In this document: piece by piece, positions 33,750-46,423 of the stretch | Layout of the letters: every line of letters begins with the position of its first letter | Position numbering within the stretch: the stretch's first letter is position 1 | Assembly: GCF_017591425.1 (NCBI RefSeq) | Contig: NW_024467120.1 | Location: forward strand, 3,534,001 to 3,598,000 | Direction of reading: 5' to 3' | Origin: Ochotona curzoniae | Taxonomy: Eukaryota; Chordata; Mammalia; Lagomorpha; Ochotonidae | DNA length: 64,000 nt | Made by a program: the position numbers and the translations under genes | Notes under the pieces: generated by a model | What the model saw: the letters and a program-made list of their open reading frames with translations, nothing else | Told to the model about the DNA's origin: nothing | Databases searched by the model: none

Positions 33750-34040
33750 CAGGGATGGGCACCTGGTTCAGGTAAGAGGCTGTCTGAGATGCCACATCCT
33801 ATGTTAGAATCCTGGGCTTCATTTGTGGCTCTGCTTCTGGTCCCAGCTTCCTGCTGCTCTGGGGAACAGCAGGTGATGGCTCAAGTACTTGAGTGTCTGC
33901 CACACAAGTGGGAGACTGATGGGGTCCTGGCTTCTATCTGTCCTAACCCTGGCCATTGTGGGCATTGAAGGGACCGGCAGGGGGTGGAGGGGTTGATGAA
34001 CCAGGAGGTAGAACATCTCTTGCTGCTTTCCAAATGATGT
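33750..34040 (+). mobile_element. CSINE (older type), diverged
   Basis: 'gcacctggttcaggtaagag', 'tggtcccagcttcctgctgc', 'gtgatggctcaagtacttga' and 'acacaagtgggagactgatg' follow the CSINE order. The end at 'tgctttccaaatgatgtaaa' is degenerate. Confidence 0.72.
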
Positions 34041-34049
34041 AAAAACAGG

Positions 34050-37000
34050 GAAGAAAAACAAAACAAAAACACCAGGGCTCTTTCTAAGCAGTTTTCCCTC
34101 ATGTATTCCTCCACGTCAGTCAAACTGCTGACATCTTAACATCAGGAACTTTTGTAAGCCTGGTAGAGGTTGAGCCTGGTCTTTCCCAATAGTAGGAAGA
34201 GCCGAAAAGCTTATGGGCTTTAGCCAAAGGTCTCCAAAAAGGCAAGAGGGAGAGAAACGGCGGGTGTGGAGGGCCAAGCACAGCAAGACTCCCTCGAAAG
34301 CCGTTTCACACCTCTCACGTCCATCCCATTCCACAGGGCAACCACTTCGCCCCCTGCTGCCTCTCTCACCTGCCTCTTTCCCACAGGTCACTGCAATGGT
34401 TCTTCCCAAGCTTCCCACCACCCCCACCCCAATACTTTTTCTTGAGGGGCAATTTAGCCTAATCACAGTCTCATTATTACCTCTCTGACCTCCAAACAAA
34501 TAGCAGGTACAACCAGCAGAAGATAGCCACCCATAGACAGCGAGGAAGGGAGGGAGATAATGACAGGTGTCAGGAAGATGCGCTTTTACCTGTCACCGCA
34601 CACTGAGTGTTCCCACTAAGGAGTGAACACTTTGTTGCACCAACCTTATTCTACCTGAGTTCCTCATGCTATTCAATGCATTTAAAATGATCATCCTTTT
34701 TCTTTTCAAACTATAAAACTTAATCTTTCATTTCATGGGAGAAGCAGTGGAGCATGGCTCTCCTAGTAAGTTCTCAATATATTTCATCCATTATTGATGA
34801 TAATTACTATTGGATTTATACTCAAACAATTCATTGCTTATTAAAACATAATTCTTAACATATAGGCTGCCCACACACTCCCGCCTATTTATAGTCATTA
34901 GCTCATTCTGCTAATAGCTTTGCCTGCACAATTGATTCATTTAACAACTGAACGCCAGGCACTGAGCTAGTAACCCAGAGACAAGGGTGGGCAAGGCATT
35001 ACTGTCTCCGTCCTCAAGGGACGAAGGAGGGGAGGCAGGTGAAAATTAGTTTGACAATGAATCCTTCTTTGGCCAAGGAAGAAAAGGCCAGTGTGACAGC
35101 ACATAAGGGAAAGATTAACCCATCTTTGCAAAGGCTATAAAAGCAATGTCAGGCCAGGGCCACTTCACTTCATCACCATGAACTTGGATCAATAAAGGAA
35201 TTATCCTTTTAAGGGCACACTTGGAGCAACTTTTGCAAGTCTGAACAGAAAACCAGCATAGGTCAATTCATGGCAGCAATGTCCAAACAGCTATACCAAC
35301 CTTGCATGGGGCATGCAGCTTGTGCCCCAAGGGTACCCTGTCTTAAATCCTATTCTTGCATACCCAAGTAAGTCGAAGGACTCAGACACCTGAGTGCCAC
35401 TCATGCAATGGCACTTTGGTCATAGTTTCAAAGGCCAGAGTCAATCCCTTCTGTGTTTTGAAAGCAGCATCAAAGCTTCTCTCAACACATCTGCCTTTTT
35501 TGACTCGAAGTATCCACACTAGTGGAAGCATTCAGGGATACTCTTGTTTGGTTCAGTAGGCAGACTGGCGGATATCAGAGAAGCACAACTAGATAATCGA
35601 GCACGGGATGTGTCACCAGAAGATGCTGGTTTTAGATATCCAGTAACTGGCTTCCCACAGGGTGTTGTGACTGAGACATGGGCTTGAGCCAATGGCACAG
35701 ACTACAGTGTGCCATATCTCTTCATATCCATTCTGTTCAGCTCAAGTTTTTCTTCCTTCAATCACCAAAGTTCTGTTGACTGCCTCCTTTGTACCAGATG
35801 TGTGAAGCAAAAACAGTCTTGTTTGCTCAAAGATCCCAGTGTCGAGAGATGGTCAATGAAACAGCCAAAATCCAAACAGATTTCTACAGGCCAGAAGCAC
35901 AGCATGGCCAGGAAGGGGAGACATGGGTGGCTTCTCACTGTGGAGTTTTATGTAAGGACTGTCCTATGAAATGAAGGAGAAAGCGGCTCCAAACGCAGGG
36001 AGAGGAATCTGGGTAAAGGAACATGGAGTCATAGATGGGAACGTGTCTCCTTCAGGGATGCAGGACGGACACAGTCTGTTGCCAGGTGAGGCGGAAGGGA
36101 AGCCATGCCCTCCCCACCCAAGATCTTTCCTAAGCAGGTGCAGGAACACAGTGGTGATGGCGGGAAGGGACTAGGTTCCACAGGCAGTGTGCAGGATAAG
36201 AAGACCTCGCTGGGAGGCCACCAGGCTGGTGTGCCATGTGCCCCGTGGCAGGGCCAGAATGGATGGTAAAGAAGAAGCTTCTAACCAGGGCAGAATCTGC
36301 ACCACCACTGCAGAAGGGTTGGATGTGGACACAGGGTAGAGCTGGGCAGAATCTCTGGCTGAGCTAGTACCATTCACACAGCTATGTAACTGCATGCTGA
36401 CTCACTGCTTTAATTCCCCATGTCTGCTCCACCCCGCCCCCCCACCAAAAGCCAAAAGCCCACAAATTCTTTAACTTAGCACTGGAAGTTCTATACAATT
36501 CCCCACATCCAGAAGGAACAAAATATATCCATCCACTGATTTGGCATTCCAGGTACACAAAAAAAAAACTTCTTCCATCTGACAGCGTATCAACATTTTC
36601 TGATTACAGGTTTGGCTTACTGTGCTGTCTCTGAGACAGAAAAGAAATAGCTCATAACTTGTTCAAAGAGTAAGAGAAGCACAAACATTTTCCCCCTCCT
36701 CTGGGGACGTGCTGATGGCAAGCACCTGTTCCCTGCTGTCACGGAGCAGCAGTGTGTTGATGGGCTGATCATCCGCCATCGCCGCTCTCTTACTCTGTCC
36801 TCTCCTTCACCTCCAGGCTCTTCATCTTCAACAAGATAAAGAACTTCCAGGTGGAGCCAGATGCTTGGAGTTCTATGGGAACATGTGGTAATCCTCACAC
36901 ACAACGATACATTCCAAACTCGAGAGCAGTCTGCATTACTGGAAGGTTACTATTCTTTTTTTTCCAGCAAAGCAACCACGCACAAATAATGAGGTGCACG

Positions 37001-38380
37001 ATGCTGCACCATGTCTCCATCAGTCACTCCTCCTTGCCTCCTCTGCGCCTCCTAAGCCGACGACCTATCAGCCGCTGTGAACAGAATCTACATCGTGTTC
37101 TCCATGTCACACCTACTGCTGCTTCGTACACTGCCGGGTGGTGGTGGTGGTGACAGTCCAGTAACCACACACACATACACACAATCGAGTTCAAGACTGC
37201 AGGGATTGAGGATGTTTTAACATATTTGCAAAGGCATACAATGGTCATAATTTTTATGCTGAGAGCTTACACACCCATTTTTAGATCAGAGTGAAAGCTT
37301 TTACATAAAATGCAACAAGAACATTGAAAGAACACACAGGCTAGCAGGCTGCGCTCCTCCAGAAAGTCCTGCAAGCGAAGTGCAGAACACCTCTGCTCAC
37401 CAGGCCACCAGCACTGGGTTTCTCACTATGAGAACAGCTCCTTGCTGAGGTGAGAAACACTTCCTGTAAAGATTGCACCAGGAGCACAAAGAAAAGAAAT
37501 GTAAAACACCCATTGCAGTTTAGGAAGGAAGACGCATCCACAGGTCCATGAGCATAACTCCTTTCCAAACTCCCCCAAACAGGAAGAGAAGATCACTCTC
37601 TTACATCTCTTTGATGGATGTCTGTTTCTCCCGGCATGATTGCTTGTTTGCAGATGAGGGCTATGTCTTAGCTGCTACAGCATGATGTATCTAGCAGCCC
37701 CTGACCAACAGCAGGCACCTAACAGTGTTAGTTTGTCAAATAAATGCAGCCAGAGCTCGGACTCCAGCAAATTCCTGAGTCCAGATTGATCAGGAAGATT
37801 GGGAGATCAATGGCAATCATGGACCAGTGCTCTGTGTTAACCACACAAGCCCTGCCGACAGCGTCTCATGTACACAGGACAAGGCTGGTCTTCCTCCCTC
37901 CTGAGATTGCCCTTGCTCTCTGCAGGGCCATCTGCAAGCCACGGCTTCAGACAGGCATCACCTGCGTCTGAGCACCGACCAAGACAGACAGGGTAGACAA
38001 AGGAATCTTTTCCCTGGCAGGCTCAGAATGCAGGACCACTCTACCAGCACTGGGGCAGAGGTGGTGGCCGGCCAGCCTTCAAAGATCAAGTTCAGATGAT
38101 GCTTGTCAGTGATTTTCGGGCCATGTGGGTGTTACCTTCCCAAGGACATCTGAAAAAAGAATACGAGCATTCACGACTCGAAGATGTGATTGAAACAGGT
38201 GAACAAGGGTGGACCAAGAGTGACAATCGAGTTGGAATAAACAAGGGAACTGTGGATAGCTGAGTACAACCCTGCTTGCTCTGGTGGGAAACACTGCGTA
38301 TTTACTGAAGCACTCTCTAGAGCAGAGATGGCATTGCCCAATGTCTTATATCCAAGAATGTCCTAAAAAAATTAGCCAAT
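34050..38380. other. Unique DNA, no gene established
   Basis: The segments 34660-34930 (AT-rich, ending 'gctcattctgctaatagctt') and 34940-35060 (possible L2/MIR remnant, 'cgccaggcactgagctagta') stand out. 37136-37150 is a GGT run. One weak exon-like segment at 36817-36887 is described in the findings. No repeat of the CSINE class is seen in this 4.3 kb, which is unusual for this window. Confidence 0.45.
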
Positions 38381-38389
38381 TAGATCAAG

Positions 38390-38560
38390 CACTCACTATG
38401 TTGCAGGAATACGCTTCCAATGCACAACCAAATCTTCATAACCATACATGCACTAAGGATTATTTCCTAGCACCTAGGTGATTAAACTCAGCCAGAGAGA
38501 AAGAAGCAACTATCCAAGCGACTGCTCAGTAAGTGAAGCCAGGTTCCTCTAGCCCCAAGA
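38390..38560 (-). mobile_element. MIR, minus
   Basis: 'aagcactcactatgttgcag', 'aatcttcataaccatacatg' and 'gtaagtgaagccaggttcct' follow the reverse complement of MIR from its 3' end into its core. Strongly diverged. Confidence 0.65.
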
Positions 38561-38992
38561 AATGTATACAAATCATTCCACAATGATCTCAGTTTCCAAG
38601 AAGCACAAATGCCCAAGTCTACTCCACGCAGGCGAGTGGGATGATCCTCAGAAGCTGAGCAGAGCCCTGCCCTCTGGTGAAGTTACCTAATTCCAGAACT
38701 TGTAGCCAAGGTGAAAGGGGTTGCAATCCCCAGAGAGGGTTGCCACCTGTAGGCCTGGGAGGAATCCCAACAGCATATTGGAATACCATTTTGCAGCATC
38801 TCAGCCATCAAATCGAGAGGGTTCCTGAAGGCAGCATTTCACAAGGAAACAATGTCCCTGAAAACAACTGAGGGCCAAGTGGTCTTGCCTCTGAGTAACA
38901 CTAAGTTATAATCACTCCAAAAACACATACACCCTTTTCCTGTGACCCTGGAGGATCATATTCAGGCACGCTCTTGAAGTAGGGAAGCAGGT

Positions 38993-39312
38993 CGGGCCCC
39001 GCGCGGTGGCGCAAGTGGTTAAGGTCCTTGCCTTGCACGCCCGGGATCCCATATGGGCGCTGGTTCTATCCCGGCAGCCCCGCTTCCCTTCCAGCTCCCT
39101 GCCTGTGGCCCGGGAAAGCAGTCAAGGACGGCCCAAAGCTTTGGGAACCTGTACCCGCGTGAGAGACCCGGAAGAGGCTCCTGGCTTTGGATCGGCATAG
39201 CATCGGCCATTGCGCTCACTTGGGGAGTGAATCATCAGACGGAAGATCTTCCTCTCTGTCTCTCCTCTCTGTATATCCGCCTTTCAAATAATAATAAAAA
39301 TAAATCTTTACA
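38993..39312 (+). mobile_element. CSINE (pika type), youngest-looking copy, perfect 17-bp target duplication
   Basis: The duplication 'gaagtagggaagcaggt' is exact at 38976-38992 and 39313-39329. The head carries an A box 'tggcgcaagtgg' (39007-39018) and a B box 'ggttctatccc' (39062-39072) at tRNA-like spacing, so the internal RNA polymerase III promoter looks intact. Several CpG sites are still present ('ccccgcgcggtggcgc'), which decay quickly in methylated mammalian DNA. The tail is an 'aataataaaaataaat' run rather than pure A. Confidence 0.97.
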
Positions 39313-39347
39313 GAAGTAGGGAAGCAGGTGAATTCGCCTACTTCAAC

Positions 39348-39691
39348 TTTTTTATTATTATTATTCTGGAAATTGAAAGATTCATTTTTTATTGGAAAGG
39401 TAGAGTTACCAAAAGACAGACAGACAGAAAGGTCTTCCATTTGCTGGTTCACTCCCCAAGTAGCTGCAATGTCTAGAGCTGAGCTGATCTGTAGCCAGGA
39501 GCCAGAAGCTTCCTCTGGGTTTCTCATGTGCGTGCAGGGCCCCCAGGACCTGAGCCATCCTCTGCTGCTTTCCCAGGCCATAAGCAGAAAGCTGGATCAG
39601 AAGGGGAGCAGCCAGCACACAGTCAGGCATCCATATGAGATGCTGGCACCTGCACCAAGAGGTTTAACCTAGGACACCACAGCCCCAGCTT
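39348..39691 (-). mobile_element. CSINE (older type), minus
   Basis: 'ttattattattattctggaa', 'ccatttgctggttcactccc', 'tgtagccaggagccagaagc' and the head end 'gacaccacagccccagc' identify it. It lies 19 bases downstream of the younger copy's target duplication, in opposite orientation. Confidence 0.9.
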
Positions 39692-39699
39692 TACCTTAA

Positions 39700-41260
39700 A
39701 CATATTCCCATAGGACGCCAGGGAGCACCGTTCAGGGAGATTCCACAAAGAGGAGATGAATACTCCATGACCTCCTGTAAGTTCACACCTCTCCTTCAGG
39801 TTCCTAACGTCGTTTCTAATCCAACAAGATCTGAATTCTAAGCCATCTGTGACTACTTTCCAGACTTGTAAAGATGAATAATGCATTATATTCCAGAAAC
39901 TGCTACATAAACTATTGCAAGACGATCCCTACGCGAGTGCTTTAAATCACACCAGAGGGTTGCCACGCTCAGTTTTACTGCCCACCTGACCGAAGCGACC
40001 CATATTGACTTCAACACCATCCATCATTCTGCTCTTGCCTCGAACACTTACCCATCTACATTAACAAGATGACAGCATGATGCAATGGCAGACACACACA
40101 CACTCTCCACAGTCACACACTCCTAGAAGCAATCGACTGAAGGATTTTAAGCGGCCCTGCATACCATGCTTGCCACAGGCCTACGTTCCTGTCCCATCCG
40201 ACTTCCTCCTGCCTTGAGAGCCCTTAATTTTCTTGTCGAGTCGAGGCTGTAAAATGACTGAATGAATGGGAGGAAGGCAGCAGAAGTCTTAGATTTTGAG
40301 CTATTGGCAATGCTTTCACTGCAAGAACGACACAGCAGATAATCAGTCGCAGTGTGACACTCCTTCTGTTCATTTTCCTTCTGGAGGGGGGGAAAAAAAA
40401 AACCTGGGAAGCTAAGAGCAGAGCGTCAATGGGATGGAAAGCATTCAGGCAGGAATCCGGACTTCCGTGATTGACACTGGCAGCGCCTCCACACTATCTC
40501 CAACAAGTGGGGCAGCCCACAGGGCTCCCAGGCTGGTGGCATGCTCACTGCACCGTGACTAACTGCTCAATCTGTTCCTTGCAAAAGCAGGTGGCACTCG
40601 CAGGGCTGTGACTCAGCCCGGCTCCATGCTGCAGAGTCCTTGCACGCTCACCTTTCGCGAGGCCTCTCGCTGACTCACGGCACTCAGCCACGTTCTTCCG
40701 ATTCACTTGCCCCAAAATAGATTTCCCACCACGGAGACTGTGTGCAGATTATTAATTTGCCTCCTCTTCACTTTAAGAAGACGGTGAGGCTGCTATGCAC
40801 GACACACACAGTGAGTGGCTTTAAATGAGCATCCAACCTGTAGGTTCAAGTCCACTCTCATTATGAAACTCTTGACCTCTATAACCCCCATAGCTCACTT
40901 GACATCCCAAGAGCTGTTGCTCAGGGAGTCTTTGAACTCTGGTGTTTTCACTGGTATGCCCTCAATATCTGTGGCCCTTTCCTGTGGCCTTTTTCCTGTC
41001 TATTCTCAAGTTCGCGCACACCAAAGGTAGGCACAGAAACGTCTCCTCACTGAACTTGCCTTTGGATACCTGACTTCAGACCACAATTCACCATTGCTCA
41101 CCCCACAATGACATGAGCCCTGGCCTCATTCGTGGAGCCTGGGTTGTTAGAATCTGCCATCTGCCATAGCTCCTACCTGTTTGTAGATTGGCTGTTTTGG
41201 CCTTTATTCGTCCCTTCATTCACCATGGTAGTAATGGAAACTCATTCAGAAAAAAGCAAG
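39700..41260. other. Unique DNA, no gene recognised
   Basis: The segment 40600-40790 has several CpG sites and a 'gctgactcacg' AP-1-like motif near 40670, followed by AT-rich 'gcagattattaatttgcctc'. It could be regulatory, but this is inference. No open frame of interest. Confidence 0.4.
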
Positions 41261-41265
41261 GAAAG

Positions 41266-41560
41266 CTAGCTGGCATCGTGGCCTAGCAAAACAAACCTCC
41301 GCTGGGTTCATGTCTTGGTTGCTCCAATTCTGATCTAGCTCCCTGCTAATGTGCCCGGGAGGCAAGCAGAGGATGGCTCAAGTGCTTGGGCCACTGCTAC
41401 CAAGGTAGGAGAATGTGGCTGAATCCCCTGGCTTTGGCCCGCTCTGGCCTTGGCCACTGCAGCCATCTGGGGAGCGGGCCAGTGGATGGAGGATCTCTCT
41501 GCTTTCCTTCTATATAACTCACTTTCAAATACACAGCATTAAGAAAGAAAGAAAGAAACA
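41266..41560 (+). mobile_element. CSINE (older type)
   Basis: Head 'gctggcatcgtggcctagca', body 'gctccctgctaatgtgcccg', 'gatggctcaagtgcttgggc' and 'ggatggaggatctctctgct', tail with 'gaaagaaagaaagaaac'. A short flanking duplication 'caaggaaa' is visible on both sides. Confidence 0.88.
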
Positions 41561-42129
41561 AGGAAAAGACTCAAGGTATCCAACACACACACACACAAAA
41601 GCATGATGGCTCAGTGGACAGTATAATGGGCAGCAAGCTGGCAGGATGTGCCACGATCCTAAGATATTAGATGCCACATGGTGCCAACAACGCACGACCT
41701 GGGTTCTACCTCCCAAGACGACGAGACACTCGTCAAAGCAGGCTCTAGAAAACAGGAGAACTCAGTCCAGATGGAAATGATTGGCACAGATGGGTACAGA
41801 TGGCTGTCTTTCTTGAAAAGTAGAAACTTTTGTTGGAGTGACCCAGAACGCAGCAGCAGCAGCCTCCACGCCATCCCTTCCCCACCCCCCAGGCCAGTGT
41901 CCAGTCCTAGATTCATGTGAGGCCTGCTCTTCAGGGTCACAAACTTTCCCAGACACCACCAGTCACCGACAGGACCTGAGCTTCCCAGGCCAGTGCACAC
42001 AAAATAGTACATGTGTTTTTAAATTCCCCAATACTGGCTTTCAGCCTCGTGGTCAGAGCCACTGGGTTTGCTGACCGGCCCTGGTTCCTGTTGCTTTCTT
42101 ACTAGTGCAGTCCCTGGGAGGGGCAGTGG

Positions 42130-42423
42130 TAAGATCTACAGAGAGGAAGAGAGACAGAGAGGAAGATCTTCCCGCTGATGATTCACTCCCCAAGTGACTG
42201 CAATGGTCAGAGCTGAGCTGAACCAAAGCCAGGAGCTTCTTCTGGGTCTCCCGTGTAGGTGCAGGGTCCCCCAAGGCTTTGGGCTGTTCTCGACTGCATT
42301 TCCAGGCCACAAGCAGGGAGCTGGATGGGAAGCAGGGCTGCAGGGATTAGAGCTGGCACCCTTATGGGATCCCAGCGCATGCAAGGCAAGGACTTTTAGC
42401 TGCTAGGCTACTGTGCCAGGCCC
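42130..42423 (-). mobile_element. CSINE (pika type), minus, lacking its tail
   Basis: Begins inside the 3' region at 'ctacagagaggaagagagac' without the usual T run, then 'gcaatggtcagagctgagct', 'gccacaagcagggagctgga' and the head end 'aggctactgtgccaggcccc'. Confidence 0.93.
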
Positions 42424-42539
42424 CTGGGTTTTGCTTTTTTTAAAAAACATACTTCTCTGCAACACAAGATGTTTAACTATGATTTGTGCATTTATCAGTT
42501 TTCTCCTGCAGAGGCTGTCAGCGTAAGTATAGCTTTTGG

Positions 42540-42800
42540 GGGAGTGGAATTTTTTTTTGGTAAAATTTTTCTTATAATTTAAAAAACGGATACAGAGCAC
42601 GCATTTATGGGGTACAGTGGGATAATTCGGTACATGCATATAACGTGGAAGGATGAATCCCGGTACTTATTGTTTTCTGCTTCTTAAAGATTTATCATCT
42701 GTGTGTGTGGTGGGAGGGGTGCTCCAAATTCCACTCTTCTAGTACTTTATATAATAAAACTCTGGTAACTGTCATCACTCTATTTTTGGAAACCAGTCAC
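42540..42800 (-). mobile_element. Ancient L1M 3' UTR fragment, minus
   Basis: A T run is followed by 'gcatttatggggtacagtgg', 'cggtacatgcatataacgtg', 'gatttatcatctgtgtgtgt' and 'ttcttctag'-like text, then 'ctggtaactgtcatcactct'. This is the reverse complement of the 3' UTR of old L1M elements, where 'catgtaccccataaat' precedes the tail. Confidence 0.7.
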
Positions 42801-43654
42801 TCTAACGTGAATTATCAGCTCTTAAACTGTAATAACTCTGGAGTCAGACAAATTCACTAGCAAGGCAGTTTTCAGGAAACATGCTGGCTCCAGAAGGCTT
42901 TGCAAGATTCTGAAAACGCAATGAGTCCTTTGAACTGGACTTCACAGCAGGGGTGGGCATGGCAATCCATGACCGCAGGGCTTACCTACAGCCTCCAGAC
43001 CTTGACCCTGTTAAGACTTCACTTTTCTGGCTTCTGTGCCCAGCAGGATCCTGAACTGTGTAGCCTGATGATGCTCCTTGACCTTGGCAGGCCTGCAGTC
43101 TCCCCCCATCAGGAAGCCAGGGGATTGTTTGCTGCAGCCAAAACCCCAACAGTTGGAGTCCTAGGGAACTGAGCCTTTTATGCAGTCTTTGGTGGGAGGG
43201 ACTTACAAGCAGAGAAGCAAAGCTGGGAGGCCGAAAACTCCTCGATTCCCCAAAAGAAACATGGCCTCATTCCCAGAGGTGATAAACGCGCTGGAAGCCT
43301 TGTCGGCCCCGGTTGGCAGGCGTCATGGTGCTAGCCAGCCATTATCAATAACCCCGCTGTCTTCTTTTCAGATGCCTGTTGTCAGGCAAGGCAATCTGGG
43401 AGAAATTCCAATGCTAGCAGCAGAGCCATGCCAGGCACACAGGGGTGCTACCAGCAAAGAAAGACTTCTTTCCAGCAGAAATCCAGTCTTCGCCACCCTC
43501 CGGAGCTGAGCTGAGTACCAGCTGCAGACCAGACAACCGCCAGCCACAAATCTGCTGTTTCTAAAACGGCCTCATTCTCTCCTCTCTTCTTAGGATTCAG
43601 AATTCCTGCTGGCTAGTAATGTTCATTTCTCTTTTTCTCCCTTTGTCTATTTTT

Positions 43655-43838
43655 TTTTCTTTCTTTTTGAGAGGCAGAGAAACAGAGTGAAAACTTGTAT
43701 CTGCTGGTTCATTCCTCAAGTGTCCGCCATGGCTAGCACCAGACTGGGACCAAAGTTGGGAGCTAGGAACTGAATCCAAATCTCCCATACGAGGAGGGGG
43801 CATAAACCAATTCCTTGAGCCTTCCAGAGCCACAAATG
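43655..43838 (-). mobile_element. CSINE (older type), 3' half, minus
   Basis: 'ctttttgagaggcagagaaa', 'atctgctggttcattcctca' and 'agttgggagctaggaactga' are the reversed 3' body. The 5' half is missing. Confidence 0.75.
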
Positions 43839-44314
43839 CAGCTGGGTTCTCTGATGTGGGACAGATGCATCTCAAGTGTGATGATGTTCACTTTGGTGCT
43901 CACGGATTCGCTAGACATCTTGTCAACCCACTCTGCATTTTCAAAATCGCATGTCAGTGGTTTTCCAAGCATGGTGCTGGGCCCGGCAGAACTGTGATCA
44001 CCTGGAGGCACATCTCCAATGCACACTCCTGGTCTCCCATCCAGGCCCGTGGAGCCAGACATTCCAGGGTGGAGCCTGATTGGCCACGTGCGTTGGAACA
44101 CGTCCTCCAGCTTGACACCGACACACTTGAGGACCACCATCCTGACATGTCACACAGCTCCCCTGAACACAAACACACCAAAAAGAAACAACCATTTTCC
44201 TTTCAAGAACCTTCAAAATCTTAAACCTTTCTTCTGGAGTGAATTCATAACCAGATCACAGTGAACGCATGACTTTATTAGAACTGAAAAGAGCACAAGT
44301 TGTTTCCAACACAA

Positions 44315-44605
44315 AGCAGCAGAGCAGGGTGTGGTGTCCCGGCAGGCAGGGTTACACTGCGGCTTGGGACTCCTGCGTTCCACATCACAATGCTGGTTTG
44401 TCCCAGCTCCTCCACCTGATCCAGCTTCCTGCTTATGCAACCTGGGAAGGTGAGAGATGCTGGTCCAAGTGCTTGGGTCCTTCCCACCCATGCAGAAGAC
44501 CTGGATGGAGTTTCAAGCTCCTGGCTTTGATCTGGCCCAGCCTCTGCTACTGTTGTTATTTGGAGAATGAATCAGCAGACAGAGATCTCTGTCTGTCTTT
44601 GGTTT

Positions 44606-44649
<44 letters not shown>

Positions 44650-44668
44650 CCAAATACACAAATGAAAC
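44315..44668 (+). mobile_element. CSINE (older type) with expanded CT tract
   Basis: 'agcttcctgcttatgcaacc', 'tccaagtgcttgggtccttc' and 'gagaatgaatcagcagacag' give the body. The normal pyrimidine stretch before the 3' end has grown into the (CT)19 array at 44607-44644. Confidence 0.85.
44607..44644. repeat. (CT)19 microsatellite inside a CSINE
   Basis: Nineteen uninterrupted CT units, most likely polymorphic, derived from the SINE 3' pyrimidine stretch. Confidence 0.95.
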
Positions 44669-45095
44669 AGAAAACGTGTGACTTTTCACCTCAATATTTG
44701 CGTACAATGATGGTTACCGAATACACGATATATGGCCAGAATACCATGGGTCTCTGATGCTGATATTTTAAGTCTCACACAAGAAATAAAGTGCACTATT
44801 TGGCATGCATATGCAACAGAATTTTTTAAAAATGCATTTTCAATTAATCTGCAACAAAAGAGAATACATTTTCAATGTGGGATTCTAATATGGAACCATC
44901 TGTTTTTCAATTATCTGTTCTCCTCCATTCCCACAAATTTTAACTTATGCTTGGCCCACTCTCTAGATTCCAACGTTCTTCATAGACACTTCAAGATAAC
45001 TTGATGCCTTAATTATTCAGTAAGTCAGCAACTACGAAGTAACTGTTTCTTAAGCTCTCAGATCTTTCAATGGTTTTGATTATAAAAGCTTCCTA

Positions 45096-45395
45096 TTTTT
45101 TTTTTTAAGAATTATCTAATTCTTGAAAGGTAGAGTGACAGAGCTAGAGAGAGTAAGAGATTTACTGTCTACTGGTTCACTCCCCAAATGATCACAACAG
45201 CTGGGGCTAGGCCAAGGGAAAGCCAGGAGCCTGAGATTGTATCCGTGTTTCCCATGCAGGTGGTAGGAAGTGAAATCCTTGAGCCATTCTCTGCACTTCC
45301 TGGTGCCTTCTTAGCAGAGCGCTGGATGGGAAGTGGAGCGGCCACGACTTGAATTGTATTATGCAATGCTGGTGTTACAAGGAGTGGAGGCTTAG
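45096..45395 (-). mobile_element. CSINE (older type), minus
   Basis: T run, 'attcttgaaaggtagagtga', 'tctactggttcactccccaa', 'gggaaagccaggagcctgag' and 'agagcgctggatgggaagtg' are in reversed order. The head is near 'gcaatgctggtgttacaagg'. Confidence 0.88.
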
Positions 45396-45776
45396 GCTTG
45401 CTTTAAACTCCTTCCCTCCGCATTACACACCAGGCTTCAAAAATTGTCCTTAGTTGTAATGTGGCTGACTAGACCTACAGTGTCCTGTACATCATTTGTG
45501 ATTTTAGAAGGAGGCGTGGACTGCCCCTGGGCCTCTTTCCCTGAGCAGGCACCATCACGAGTGGGCTAAAATGTCCAGCCTTTGCTTTTTAACAGCCATT
45601 TTCTTTTTTCGACATAGCCAAGTGGAGGGAGGGAATCATTTTCTCTTCCTGGGAATATTTTCTAGAGTCTTAATGACCAACAGAGAGTTTAGAATAAAAG
45701 ATCTCCTGAAAATAAGCTCCATTTACATCCTATCACCCTCAACTAATGAAAACACTCAAAGTATTTTCCTCACTGA

Positions 45777-45792
45777 CCCCCCCCCCCCCCCC
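45777..45792. repeat. Poly-C tract, 16 cytosines
   Basis: An uninterrupted run of C between 'cctcactga' and 'aacaatcagg'. Confidence 0.95.
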
Positions 45793-46325
45793 AACAATCA
45801 GGTCCTTGAATTGTTGAACACACAGCCACATGCAAGAGCAGGCCACTAAAAGAAAAATCCATTCACGCCTGCACTTTCTGCGCTGGATTTCCAGGACAGC
45901 CCTGAGCTTGCTGATTCATGATACCACCCCGTGCTTGCATGTAGCCAAAAAAGGAAACTTGCATCCTGGAACCAGCTCAGACTGCATCGTGGCAGCAGAA
46001 AGTTGAACACACAGAGTGGCAAGAAGAGTCGCCATTCAACAGGACTCAGATTCAGAACTCACCTCTGCCTGATGATGTTATTTCACCTGACGGGCCTTTA
46101 TACAGCGGAGGGGAATTACTTCCGTTGGTCTGGTGGACCTGCCCCACAATGGTGAGCTACCCTGAGCCCTCTTTCCCCAACTTTCAAGATGGAAATTGGT
46201 GGCACTGAGAGTACTTCTGTCACAGAAACTAGCAAAGGATACAAACTTAGAAGTCTCGTTTTCCTTAAGCCAGGAGCTGAACTTCTGTCAGCAAACTGTT
46301 AGCTTCCATTTTGGCTTTTTCAAAA

Positions 46326-46423
46326 TAGTCTATACTATTGTTATAATATAAGGGGAAATAGTGGAGAAGGGAAGGAGGGTACTGGGGAGGGTGGGAGGAG
46401 AAATCTGAGCCCAAGGAACTGTA

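Noticed and set aside
38993..39080. tRNA-like A and B boxes
   Set aside because: They belong to the head of a tRNA-derived SINE. The rest of the element follows, and no cloverleaf of a functional tRNA gene is present.
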